Virus record (IMG/VR): IMGVR_UViG_3300043122_000118
Location: 1-33,992 of that record
From: a virus
Direction: 5' to 3' (one strand)
DNA: 33,992 nucleotides
The notes below the pieces were generated by a model. That model had not been told where the DNA came from. It did not search any database and saw only the letters and a program-made list of their open reading frames with translations. The translations under genes were made by a program, and so were the position numbers. The number at the start of each line of letters is the position of its first letter. Position 1 is the first letter of the stretch. Below, in pieces: positions 27,744-33,992 of the stretch.

Positions 27744-28817
27744 ATGAAGACTATTGTAATTAACAATGAGTTCCGCGAGCTAGCGAAAACTGATACCCGT
27801 ATGCAATCGCATATTGATTTCATTAAAAACGCACGCCAATTCGCATCTCGTAACGAACGCCATTTATTAGACTTGCCGCGTGATGCACAAGTTCACGTAA
27901 ACGCTGGCATTCCGATCCTCGATTTCTTCCGTGAAACCGACCGCGCTGTTGAAGGTGTTCGTTTAGACGACAAGTTCTTGTTCATGGATGATTTAGCTGG
28001 TTTAGCCAAAACGGTTAGCGTTGGTAAGCTATCTGCAGTTTCATTAAAGTCTAGCGACATTAGTGATGACGTTTCAGTGAGCATGGACTTCAACGCTGCA
28101 ATCAAGCACGATCACATCAGTGCTGATTCTGACCGCAACCCAATTCCAGCGTTTATGGCTGGCGTTACTATGGGCTATCGTCATCGTGCAGGTTTAGATT
28201 CTGAAAGCATTGATTTATACGGTGATTCAGTTACGCTGAAAACCCGCAAGCTTACTGAAAAAGTCGGCTCGTATATGCTTAATGGTGATATCACTATCAA
28301 GGCAGACGGTCAATCTGGCGAAGGCATCAAGAATCACCGCAACACCCAAAAGTTAAACTTGGGCGCGGCTGGTTACAACATCAACTTAACATCAGCTACA
28401 CGCGATGAAGTTGTTGCTTTCTTCAACAAAAGTATGAAGTTAGTTTGTAACGCGAACACTATTACCAAGATTGATTTGGTCGGAGTGTCACCTGAAATTA
28501 TGGTGAATCTTAACACTCCACTATCTAACGCGCAGGGCTTTAAAGTCGGTACGTTAATGGAAGAAGTGTTGCGTTTTGCACCTCACATTGGCGGCTTTGT
28601 TGAAGATTTCGCGCTAACTGGTAACGAGTTCTATGCATACAAGCGCGATGCAAGCATTATCCGTCCGATCGTTGCTATGGCTACAGGTTCGTTCTTGTTA
28701 CCACGTCAATCTCCAGTCATGGGCTATACCACTCAACTAGTTACTGCTCAGGGTATTGAGATTAAAAAGACGATGAACAACAAGTACGGCGTTTTCTATG
28801 CAAGCGTGATTAGCTAA
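27744..28817 (+). CDS. Major capsid protein
   Basis: A 357-residue protein in the capsid position, right after the protease/scaffold and decoration-like genes. It resembles the DUF2184-type HK97-fold capsid family in length and in the ending RPIVAMATGSFLLPRQSPVM, with the long loop around YRHRAGLDSESIDLYGD. A strong ribosome site (AGGAG) precedes it, as expected for the most abundant protein. The gene's more regular codon use (many GC-ending common codons) also fits high expression. Family call is from context and pattern. Confidence 0.82.
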   Translation: MKTIVINNEFRELAKTDTRMQSHIDFIKNARQFASRNERHLLDLPRDAQVHVNAGIPILDFFRETDRAVEGVRLDDKFLFMDDLAGLAKTVSVGKLSAVSLKSSDISDDVSVSMDFNAAIKHDHISADSDRNPIPAFMAGVTMGYRHRAGLDSESIDLYGDSVTLKTRKLTEKVGSYMLNGDITIKADGQSGEGIKNHRNTQKLNLGAAGYNINLTSATRDEVVAFFNKSMKLVCNANTITKIDLVGVSPEIMVNLNTPLSNAQGFKVGTLMEEVLRFAPHIGGFVEDFALTGNEFYAYKRDASIIRPIVAMATGSFLLPRQSPVMGYTTQLVTAQGIEIKKTMNNKYGVFYASVIS

Positions 28818-28972
28818 TGCCTTACCTAGTAACTAGGGCAGTTCCATCGCTTAAATTGAGTGTTGGTGATGAGCTAAAGCACGATCAAGGTAAATTACCA
28901 GCAGCATTGTTATTTGATGCTGAATGGGTAGAGCCTAAGCAAGAAGAAGAAAAGCATAAAAAAGCTAAGTAA
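28817..28972 (+). CDS. Small protein after the major capsid gene (51 aa)
   Basis: The ATG overlaps the capsid stop by one base (TAATG). Encodes MPYLVTRAVPSLKLSVGDEL and ends in a very charged tail (PKQEEEKHKKAK). Small head-completion or capsid-associated proteins often occur here; the role is not shown by sequence. A terminator follows 8 nt later. Confidence 0.6.
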   Translation: MPYLVTRAVPSLKLSVGDELKHDQGKLPAALLFDAEWVEPKQEEEKHKKAK

Positions 28973-28979
28973 CTAAATT

Positions 28980-29005
28980 AGCCCTGCACATGCGGGGCTT
29001 TTTTT
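28980..29005 (+). terminator. Terminator of the capsid operon
   Basis: AGCCCTGC/GCGGGGCT (8 bp with one T-G pair), loop ACAT, then seven T. Confidence 0.88.
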
Positions 29006-29026
29006 GCCTGCAATTTATTGTGGTAA

Positions 29027-29046
29027 TGGTATAATTGTTTAAACAA
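29027..29046 (+). promoter_or_regulatory. Extended -10 promoter with a palindrome before the DGR-target operon
   Basis: TGGTATAAT (29027-29035) is an extended -10. The perfect palindrome TTGTTTAAACAA (29035-29046) lies at the expected transcription start and could be an operator. It follows the capsid terminator, so the receptor-binding module has its own promoter. Confidence 0.55.
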
Positions 29047-29071
29047 CGTTCACGAATTAGGAATAAACACA

Positions 29072-29431
29072 ATGGCACAACGTTATAAAATAGTTGGATC
29101 AGTTGCTAACGGTACACATTACACTGAAACACTTTCAGCAGATTTCCAGTCTGGCGTTTTTGTCATTGCGTTTTATGATGCTGGCGGCAATGCGGTAACT
29201 CCTACTGCTGGCACGATTACACCTGCAATGTCACCGATAAAAGGTCAATGGCACGCTCCATCATCAGGAGACGCCGTTATCGATGCAGTGAAGTGTAAAA
29301 AAGAAAGTGATGGCGTGGCTACTTACAACATGCCAGTTTTTGTTGCACAGGCTATCCAAGGTAAATTAACTTTGGCAGGAATCACTGGAACAGCAACAAC
29401 ATTCGAGGCTCATTTCTGGAGAGTTAGTTAA
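29072..29431 (+). CDS. Putative virion structural protein (119 aa)
   Basis: Beta-rich protein with a pattern typical of small virion structural proteins: THYTETLSADFQSGVFVIAF, AVTPTAGTITPAMSP, TTFEAHFWRVS. Lies just upstream of the lectin-fold protein and shares one base with the next small gene. Could be a tail- or fibre-associated protein; no family assigned. Confidence 0.55.
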   Translation: MAQRYKIVGSVANGTHYTETLSADFQSGVFVIAFYDAGGNAVTPTAGTITPAMSPIKGQWHAPSSGDAVIDAVKCKKESDGVATYNMPVFVAQAIQGKLTLAGITGTATTFEAHFWRVS

Positions 29432-29586
29432 TGGCATACCCTAAGCGTTTATTTCTTGGGCTTGGGCTGAGCATTGCTAATGGGTGGCCTAATGATCAGG
29501 ACGGCGCAAGCTGGTACAACAAAACAACAGGCGTCATCACATGCGGCTCAATAATTCCATCTAACGGGGTAATAAAATGTCTTTAA
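29431..29586 (+). CDS. Small protein with a predicted carbohydrate/virion segment (51 aa)
   Basis: MAYPKRLFLGLGLSIANGWP and DGASWYNKTTGVITC are visible. The ASWYNKTTGVI part resembles a short structural repeat in phage fibre proteins. The ATG overlaps the previous stop; its end overlaps the start of the lectin-fold gene by 10 nt, suggesting coupling. Confidence 0.5.
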   Translation: MAYPKRLFLGLGLSIANGWPNDQDGASWYNKTTGVITCGSIIPSNGVIKCL

Positions 29587-30827
29587 CTAAAATGGTGTGC
29601 GGCGACAATACACTTGGTAAAACTGATTTATTGATTAGTAATGTAAATGAGCTTATTGATTCAGTATCAATATCAACGCAACCAGAGGCTGAGTCTGGCA
29701 CTGATAACACTAAGAAAATGACGCCGCTCAGTACAAAACAGGCTATCACCGCGCAAGTCGGAACAATCGGAACTGCTGCAAGTAAAAATATTGGGACAGC
29801 AGATGCAAATATTAGTGATAATGCTGGAATTCAAATACTAATTAGAGACCCAAGACGCAAATCTGTAGAGGATGCAAGTGGTGGAAGAAATACAGTAATT
29901 TACGATGCACAAGGCAATCCAAATGTGATGGTTGTCATCCCACGCTTTAACTATCAAGATTTAGGCTTGCCAGATTTACAGCTTGGAACTGGCACTCCTA
30001 CTGCATTTCTAACCAACGGGGCGGCACGGGGTGAAATATTGATTGCTAAATATCTTGCAAGCGATGGAGGCTCGACGTGTTCTGTAGTCGGTGGCGTCCA
30101 GCCGCTAACCTCAGTTAATTATGATCAAGCCAAGGCTCGATGCACAGGAAAGGGCACAAATTGGCATATGATGTCAATGCACGAATGGGCTGCTATTGCA
30201 TTATGGTCATTAGCTAATGACACAGTTCCGCGCGGCAATACAAACCATGGGCGTGCGCACGATAGGCTACTTGAAACAGCACGAAGATCAGACGGCGGAG
30301 CGCCAGGTGATTCTGCTGGTACGGGCCGGACGGATACGGGAAAAGGGCCTGCTACATGGACCCATGATCACACCGCGCACGGAGTGCATGATCTAGTTGG
30401 GAACGTGTGGGAGTGGCAAGATCAGATGATGCTTGAGTCTGGACAAATAAAAACAACAATTGATAATAATCCTGGCGCTCAAGAGCTGAGCTGGGCGTCT
30501 CAACCTGCATTTTATGATGCTGCGGGCGGAGCAGTTAAGTTGAACAGTCTAGCTACCGCCGCAGCTAGTGCAAATAGTGATTTTAAATCAATCACAAAAG
30601 ATGCAGCTTATGTACCGAATGAGCTAATGAGAAGGTTGCTGCTGGAAACTGCAACTAGCAGCACGCTGGAAGGGAGGATTTACGTAAATAACGACGGGCA
30701 AAGAGTACCGTTCCGTGGTGGCAGCTGGAGCTACGGCGCTGGCGCCGGGCTTGCAGCGCTCTACCTCAACTACGCGCGTTCGGGCTCGGGCAGCATCATC
30801 GGTTTCCGTCCAGCTTTTTTTGCGTAA
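29577..30827 (+). CDS. C-type-lectin/FGE-fold receptor-binding protein, DGR-type target
   Basis: A 416-residue protein, probably the distal tail adhesin. The N-terminal 110 residues look like a virion-attachment stalk. From about residue 115 it follows the formylglycine-generating-enzyme/C-type-lectin fold: MMSMHEWAAIALWS, HDLVGNVWEWQDQM, and the terminal RGGSWSYGAGAGLAALYLNY...IIGFRPAFFA. The last 37 residues match the C-termini of diversity-generating-retroelement targets. In this part S385, Y386, G389, Y396, N398, Y399, G403, G405, S406 and I407 are all encoded by NNC codons, as expected from AAC in an adenine-rich template. No reverse transcriptase or template repeat is in the window. Confidence 0.85.
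   Translation: MSLTKMVCGDNTLGKTDLLISNVNELIDSVSISTQPEAESGTDNTKKMTPLSTKQAITAQVGTIGTAASKNIGTADANISDNAGIQILIRDPRRKSVEDASGGRNTVIYDAQGNPNVMVVIPRFNYQDLGLPDLQLGTGTPTAFLTNGAARGEILIAKYLASDGGSTCSVVGGVQPLTSVNYDQAKARCTGKGTNWHMMSMHEWAAIALWSLANDTVPRGNTNHGRAHDRLLETARRSDGGAPGDSAGTGRTDTGKGPATWTHDHTAHGVHDLVGNVWEWQDQMMLESGQIKTTIDNNPGAQELSWASQPAFYDAAGGAVKLNSLATAAASANSDFKSITKDAAYVPNELMRRLLLETATSSTLEGRIYVNNDGQRVPFRGGSWSYGAGAGLAALYLNYARSGSGSIIGFRPAFFA
30714..30815 (+). repeat. Candidate DGR variable region (VR)
   Basis: GC-rich segment encoding residues 380-413 of the adhesin. Ten codons that differ from the usual AAC template are AGC, TAC, GGC, AAC or ATC, all of the type NNC; the intervening codons (GGC, GCT, GCC, GGG, CTT, GCA) contain few adenines. 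It ends in the GC-rich stretch ATCGGTTTCCGTCCAGC, where an initiation-of-mutagenic-homing site would lie. Confidence 0.7.
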
Positions 30828-30829
30828 AG

Positions 30830-31117
30830 GTGATGACAATGCAATCAACATACATTTTTGAAGATCAGGTACACTCAGATTTTACACTCGATTTTATGCA
30901 GCAGATCGGTATGAATGCAGATCAAATCGACTCAGTGCTAAATCAACAGCAGTTTGAATTAACACAAAATATTGAGCGCAGGAAAGAAGCGTATAAAAAA
31001 GAATCAGATCCATTGTTTATAGAATGGCAATATGATCAAACTCCAGAATTAGAGCAAATTTGGAGGAGTAAAGTGTTAGAAATAAAGGGTAAATACCCAA
31101 CAACTTATCACCAGTAA
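30830..31117 (+). CDS. Small protein after the DGR target (95 aa)
   Basis: Starts with MMTMQSTYIFEDQVHSDFTL; an in-frame ATG at 30839 is an alternative start. Acidic and helical (QQIGMNADQIDSVLNQQQ; LFIEWQYDQTPELEQIWR), resembling tail-fibre assembly or chaperone-type proteins, though not the 4-helix Avd/Atd proteins of known DGRs. Its end overlaps the 3' end of the leftward HTH gene by about 100 nt. Confidence 0.6.
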   Translation: MMTMQSTYIFEDQVHSDFTLDFMQQIGMNADQIDSVLNQQQFELTQNIERRKEAYKKESDPLFIEWQYDQTPELEQIWRSKVLEIKGKYPTTYHQ

Positions 31118-31790
31118 CCTGCTCAAGACCTGATAATGGGCGTACTGCTGTTGGTTGAGACTTTAGCTGTCCAAGCACAGATAAATTGCCGCACAACTCA
31201 AAATCATCCTCACACAAATAAGGAGTTAATGATTCATCCCAATAATCTTTTGAATCATTAACGAATACAGAGGTGGGGTTTTTGTATCTAAAAGGGATTA
31301 CAAGAATTTTAGCGTTTATCTTACTTTCTAATCGCTTTAGGTTGGATAGAAAGGTTAAATGAACAGGGGTGCTGTTTTGCGCGGAAGTGACGATCATGTT
31401 AAATCGTTTTTGCTTTACATACTCATGATAATCTCCAGCCAACGAGTCAAGCTTTGCGTTTACGTTAAACTCATCTTGCGCGTCTATGCCAGTTAATTTG
31501 CTTGCGGTCTCAATAGTGCCTGATTCGATATACCCCTGTTTAATAGCCTTAGCTTTAATCAATGCAATATGCTTTCTAACGCCCGCTGTGGTCATTTTTA
31601 GCTTTTCGGCTACCACCTCCATCGTGCTATTGTTTCGACACGCTAAAAACGCTTCACGTTGCTTTTCTGTGCAAAATTGAAGGTAGTTATCATCATTAAA
31701 ATCAACCGACTTTGATTTGCACTGACCTTGCTCAATTCGTTCGTCAATTGACGGCTTATCGTATGACTGAAATTCATCATAATGCGACAT
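31017..31790 (-). CDS. HTH phage protein with an apparently displaced C-terminus
   Basis: A 257-residue protein with an N-terminal helix-turn-helix: FCTEKQREAFLACRNNSTMEVVA, then EKLKMTTAGVRKHIALI (about residues 39-78). The middle carries LVIPFRYKNPTS, YWDESLTPYLCEDDFEL and QLKSQPTAVRPLSGLEQVTG, familiar from a phage protein group that is normally longer. After LEQVTGDK the expected continuation (in my memory of the family, a GHPK-like segment) is replaced by LLGIYPLFLTLYSSKF, which is the antisense of the rightward gene 30830-31117. The gene is therefore probably truncated at a recombination joint near 31100. Confidence 0.65.
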   Translation of the reverse strand: MSHYDEFQSYDKPSIDERIEQGQCKSKSVDFNDDNYLQFCTEKQREAFLACRNNSTMEVVAEKLKMTTAGVRKHIALIKAKAIKQGYIESGTIETASKLTGIDAQDEFNVNAKLDSLAGDYHEYVKQKRFNMIVTSAQNSTPVHLTFLSNLKRLESKINAKILVIPFRYKNPTSVFVNDSKDYWDESLTPYLCEDDFELCGNLSVLGQLKSQPTAVRPLSGLEQVTGDKLLGIYPLFLTLYSSKFALILEFDHIAIL

Positions 31791-31868
31791 GGTATATCCT
31801 TATTTAGTCATGCTAAGAAATTTAAACCAGTTGCGCGTGTTTTGTTGGTTGCGATATTGGAGTTTCAT

Positions 31869-32456
31869 TTATTTGGCCGCCGTTAAGTGTGTGATGTTGG
31901 CACAGAGTCCAATACTGAATTTAGTATACTTATCTATTCTTAGATACCCACCAAACTTAAAGCCCATCCTAGTTTCACCTTGGCAGTCAAACATATAAGC
32001 CTCACCATCAATTAATTTTTTTGGTGCTGGCGTGATTGTGCCTAGATCGACAGTAGTCTTAAATATCTCTCTTTCAATCCATCCTCCCCAGAAATCTCCA
32101 GCGCCAAGCCTACCAACAAAGAATTTTCCATCTTCAACGTTAATAAGCGTAACCTTAACGCGTTCATTAGTTTGATATGCTTTACCAATTTCATAAATCA
32201 TGCCGTCAACTTCAACCGTGTCAACTTTCGGCAATGTTGGCTGCCAGTTTGAAAGCTCGGTTACTAGGCTATTTAGCTCGATTACAGTGCAAACCAAATC
32301 CCATGCTGACATTGCAAGCGATACATTTTCAGATTGACGCCCAAGGTGATTAGCTAGCTCGAAATCGCCATCAAAAAACCATACATGTGTTTCAAACTCT
32401 CTACCACAACCAAAGTTCCCATTTAATCCATTTACCGCATCAATAATAGTTTTCAT
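31869..32456 (-). CDS. MKT-DAVN-type phage protein (195 aa)
   Basis: Starts MKTIIDAVNGLNGNFGCGRE, the same N-terminal module as the genes at 13505 and 19314, but here attached to a long body with EVDGMIYEIGKAYQTNERVK, GKFFVGRLGAGDFWGG and a C-terminal beta region. Modular fusions like this are common in accessory phage genes. Function unknown. Abuts the next upstream gene. Confidence 0.65.
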   Translation of the reverse strand: MKTIIDAVNGLNGNFGCGREFETHVWFFDGDFELANHLGRQSENVSLAMSAWDLVCTVIELNSLVTELSNWQPTLPKVDTVEVDGMIYEIGKAYQTNERVKVTLINVEDGKFFVGRLGAGDFWGGWIEREIFKTTVDLGTITPAPKKLIDGEAYMFDCQGETRMGFKFGGYLRIDKYTKFSIGLCANITHLTAAK

Positions 32457-32753
32457 TTATTTAATCTCCATGCATACTTTCAAAATCTTACTTTTAAAAT
32501 CATTAATTGCACCGCTTCTATAGGACTCAGTGCCATAGCGCGGTACATCATATGCCAGCATAACTAATGGAGTTGCATCGCTTTCCATACCTTGTGCAAT
32601 TACAACTTCCATAACTTGATCTAATGACGCGCCACTTTGACGGGCTTTCATTACCGATTCAGCTACGGTTGTGACACCTTTGCATTGCTCATAAGTTGAT
32701 GCTGATGCGTTGGCCGATAATAATAGTGCTGTTGCTAGTAATAGTGTTTTCAT
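32457..32753 (-). CDS. Small secreted (periplasmic) protein (98 aa)
   Basis: A clear signal peptide: MKTLLLATALLLSANASAST with cleavage expected after ASA (residue 18 or so). The mature part is about 80 residues, helical, with two Cys (C24 and C94) that could form a disulfide in the periplasm. An early phage gene encoding a secreted protein suggests superinfection exclusion or envelope modification, but the sequence does not show which. ATG overlaps the previous stop by one base. Confidence 0.7.
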   Translation of the reverse strand: MKTLLLATALLLSANASASTYEQCKGVTTVAESVMKARQSGASLDQVMEVVIAQGMESDATPLVMLAYDVPRYGTESYRSGAINDFKSKILKVCMEIK

Positions 32754-33208
32754 TATTTGTTATCCTTGCTTTCTAGTGTTCTTAGCAACCCTACAGACCA
32801 TCTGCATGAATTACCATTATCTGCCCACTTAGTGTTTGTGACGTCTGCAGGGTGAAATAGTCCATCATTAACAAGCCGCTTTATATCCACAGGAGTTACC
32901 CCTACGATTTTTGCAACCTCAATAGATGACATCAAGGCATTTTTATTTAATGATTTTGTCCAATCTGGCATTTTGAAGGATCTATATCCATTAATCCCAT
33001 ACTCGCACACTCTTGGATCAATAAATCCACTGCATTCTGCCCATTCTTTATACTGGCTTTCAGTCCATCCTAAAGTTCGCTTTCCAATCATTAGTGGTTT
33101 TGGAAATTTCCCATCACGAACCCATACATATAAAGAAGTGCGCTTTCTATTTACAAGCTTGCACATTGCTTCTATGTCTATTAGCTGATTTGCGTTTGAT
33201 GTTTTCAT
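32753..33208 (-). CDS. AlpA-like regulator with two tandem HTH domains
   Basis: A 151-residue regulator. The N-terminal half is AlpA/MerR-like: AMCKLVNRKRTSLYVWVRDG (about residues 14-33), followed by KFPKPLMIGKRTLGWTESQY, the exact layout of prophage AlpA proteins. The second half repeats the design: SIEVAKIVGVTPVDIKRLVN (about residues 95-114). AlpA proteins control excision genes in P4-like elements; here it starts the leftward accessory operon beside the symmetric promoter element at 33230. Two DNA-binding domains in one chain fit binding a two-box operator. Confidence 0.75.
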   Translation of the reverse strand: MKTSNANQLIDIEAMCKLVNRKRTSLYVWVRDGKFPKPLMIGKRTLGWTESQYKEWAECSGFIDPRVCEYGINGYRSFKMPDWTKSLNKNALMSSIEVAKIVGVTPVDIKRLVNDGLFHPADVTNTKWADNGNSCRWSVGLLRTLESKDNK

Positions 33209-33229
33209 TTTCTTGCTCCATTGCGTTAG

Positions 33230-33270
33230 TTGACGATTGACAATGTAATTGTTATTAGTTATCTTGTCAA
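33230..33270. promoter_or_regulatory. Symmetric divergent promoter/operator, site C
   Basis: TTGACG (33230-33235) and a second TTGACA (33237-33242) face TGTCAA (33265-33270); the outer pair is 29 nt apart. Rightward: TTGACG, 17 nt, TATTAG (33253-33258). Leftward: TTGACA, 17 nt, TACATT (complement of 33242-33247). It separates the AlpA-like gene from the rightward gene at 33298. Confidence 0.6.
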
Positions 33271-33297
33271 CATCAAATTAAATAAAAGGTTTAGAAA

Positions 33298-33540
33298 ATG
33301 AGCAATGTAGAATTAAAAGATTTCGAGTCGGCGGTTAAAGTGTTAGTTGCAGGTGGCAGCAAAATAAAAGGTAGCGTGATTCATTCGACCAAGTTGCACA
33401 TGGTTTATGGCGTGCCAGTTGTTGATTGCGTTAAAGGGTCAGGTGCTGGTTGTGCTGGTGCTACTGATGACATTAATCGCAATAGTGTTTACTCGTTTAA
33501 AGCACGCGTTGAGAAAGCTATTGAGTTTATTAAAGACTAA
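33298..33540 (+). CDS. Hypothetical protein (80 aa)
   Basis: Not recognised. A Gly/Ala/Val-rich alpha/beta protein (KVLVAGGSKIKGSVIHSTK; VDCVKGSGAGCAGATDD) with three Cys. First gene to the right of the symmetric element at 33230, with AAAAGG as the ribosome site. Confidence 0.65.
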   Translation: MSNVELKDFESAVKVLVAGGSKIKGSVIHSTKLHMVYGVPVVDCVKGSGAGCAGATDDINRNSVYSFKARVEKAIEFIKD

Positions 33541-33551
33541 AGTGCTATAAT
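33521..33551 (+). promoter_or_regulatory. Possible promoter before 33579
   Basis: A perfect -10 TATAAT (33546-33551) lies after the stop of the previous gene; the best -35 match is TTGAGT (33521-33526) at a long 19-nt spacing. GAGG at 33569-33572 is the following ribosome site. Confidence 0.45.
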
Positions 33552-33578
33552 AAGCGCTCACTCATAAGAGGATTTACT

Positions 33579-33650
33579 ATGCCATCTGGTAAGCCCGTCA
33601 AGGGTAGAGAAAATCGCAACAAATCAGGCGATCCAAAAAAAACTAAGTAG
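33579..33650 (+). CDS. Basic miniprotein (23 aa)
   Basis: MPSGKPVKGRENRNKSGDPK plus three residues. A very basic peptide with a proper ribosome site (AGAGG) and its own -10 box, directly before the membrane-protein gene. Function unknown. Confidence 0.45.
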   Translation: MPSGKPVKGRENRNKSGDPKKTK

Positions 33651-33656
33651 GTGTTT

Positions 33657-33992
33657 ATGTTGAACATCATTGCAATGGTCGCCGTTATCGCGGCCATTTT
33701 ATTATCTAAAAACAGATTCATACCAGTAACAATCCTAGCGTATTATTGCGCTTACTTTTGCTTAGAGGCCGGCTTATTTGGTTGGATAGATGACACTGGG
33801 ATTGTGTCAGAAACCAGCTTTAACCTAGCAACTATATATTACATATCATTTGCAGCCATTGAACTTCTAATCATCATCGCGCTATGCATTAACACCAACA
33901 AGCATAAGAAAGTCGGCATTATCTATGCCTTTGTTGTACTCACCTCAATGGTTTATAACTCAATACAAGCCGTTAGCATGTCGATAGAGTCA
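33657..33992 (+). CDS. Membrane protein, truncated by the window end
   Basis: The open frame runs off the right edge after 112 codons. Hydrophobic segments near residues 2-16, 21-41, 63-80 and 89-105 suggest at least four membrane helices (NIIAMVAVIAAILL; VTILAYYCAYFCLEAGLF; ELLIIIALCI; VGIIYAFVVLTSM). It may be a phage membrane protein of the tail or superinfection region; not recognised. Confidence 0.6.
   Translation, partial: MLNIIAMVAVIAAILLSKNRFIPVTILAYYCAYFCLEAGLFGWIDDTGIVSETSFNLATIYYISFAAIELLIIIALCINTNKHKKVGIIYAFVVLTSMVYNSIQAVSMSIES

Noticed and set aside
30830-31117. Avd/Atd-type DGR accessory protein
   Set aside because: Too short and without the basic four-helix pattern; it looks more like a tail-fibre assembly protein.
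1-33992. CRISPR array, insertion sequence or integrase/attachment site
   Set aside because: No regularly spaced repeats, transposase or recombinase motifs, or tRNA-overlapping direct repeats were found.

Overview
The window is part of the genome of a tailed, HK97-fold bacteriophage or prophage (Caudoviricetes). It carries small and large terminase, a DUF1073-type portal, a MuF-like minor head protein, a DUF2213 protease/scaffold, a major capsid protein, SSB, primase, helicase and a lysis cassette with nested spanins. The DNA is AT-rich, genes are tightly packed with ATGA-type overlaps, and the spanins and AlpA, NinH, YopX and Lar-like accessory proteins point to a Gram-negative, probably aquatic gammaproteobacterial host. 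The host call is inference. No integrase, DNA polymerase, tail tube or tape-measure gene is visible, and the right end is cut inside a membrane-protein gene, so the genome continues outside.

Layout: (1) 39-4733, minus: SF2 helicase, minimal nucleotidyltransferase, small unknowns, zinc-ribbon/TOPRIM primase. (2) 4824-6777, plus: small protein, DUF3987 replication ATPase, 37-aa zinc ribbon, terminator. (3) 6815-7544: long AT-rich non-coding region. (4) 7545-17441, plus: small accessory genes, HNH endonuclease, terminases, portal, MuF-like head protein. (5) 17471-19707, minus: SSB and small proteins. (6) 19790-22150, plus: MT-A70 methyltransferase broken by an amber codon, then endolysin candidate, holin, cysteine-peptidase-like protein and Rz/Rz1 spanins. 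(7) About 22165-23054: no convincing protein gene, but a promoter, dense RNA structure including three tRNA-like cloverleaf elements, and a strong terminator. This looks like one roughly 890-nt structured RNA. (8) 23125-25380, minus: beta-class DNA methyltransferase, DUF-like protein, orphan HigA-type regulator, Lar-like protein. (9) 25381-26010: second long non-coding region, a diverged copy of region 3. (10) 26011-31117, plus: protease/scaffold, decoration-like protein, major capsid protein, then a C-type-lectin/FGE-fold protein whose C-terminus has the hallmarks of a diversity-generating-retroelement variable region. (11) 31017-33208, minus: HTH protein with an aberrant C-terminus, small proteins, tandem-HTH AlpA-like regulator. 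(12) 33298 to the end, plus: small proteins and a truncated membrane protein.

Direction switches at 4.75, 19.7 and 33.2 kb, plus two further sites, carry the same symmetric element: facing TTGAC(A/G) boxes 28-29 nt apart, which can form overlapping divergent sigma70-type promoters or a repressor operator. The main leads are the large structured RNA after the lysis genes, the DGR target without TR or RT in the window, and this shared regulatory element.
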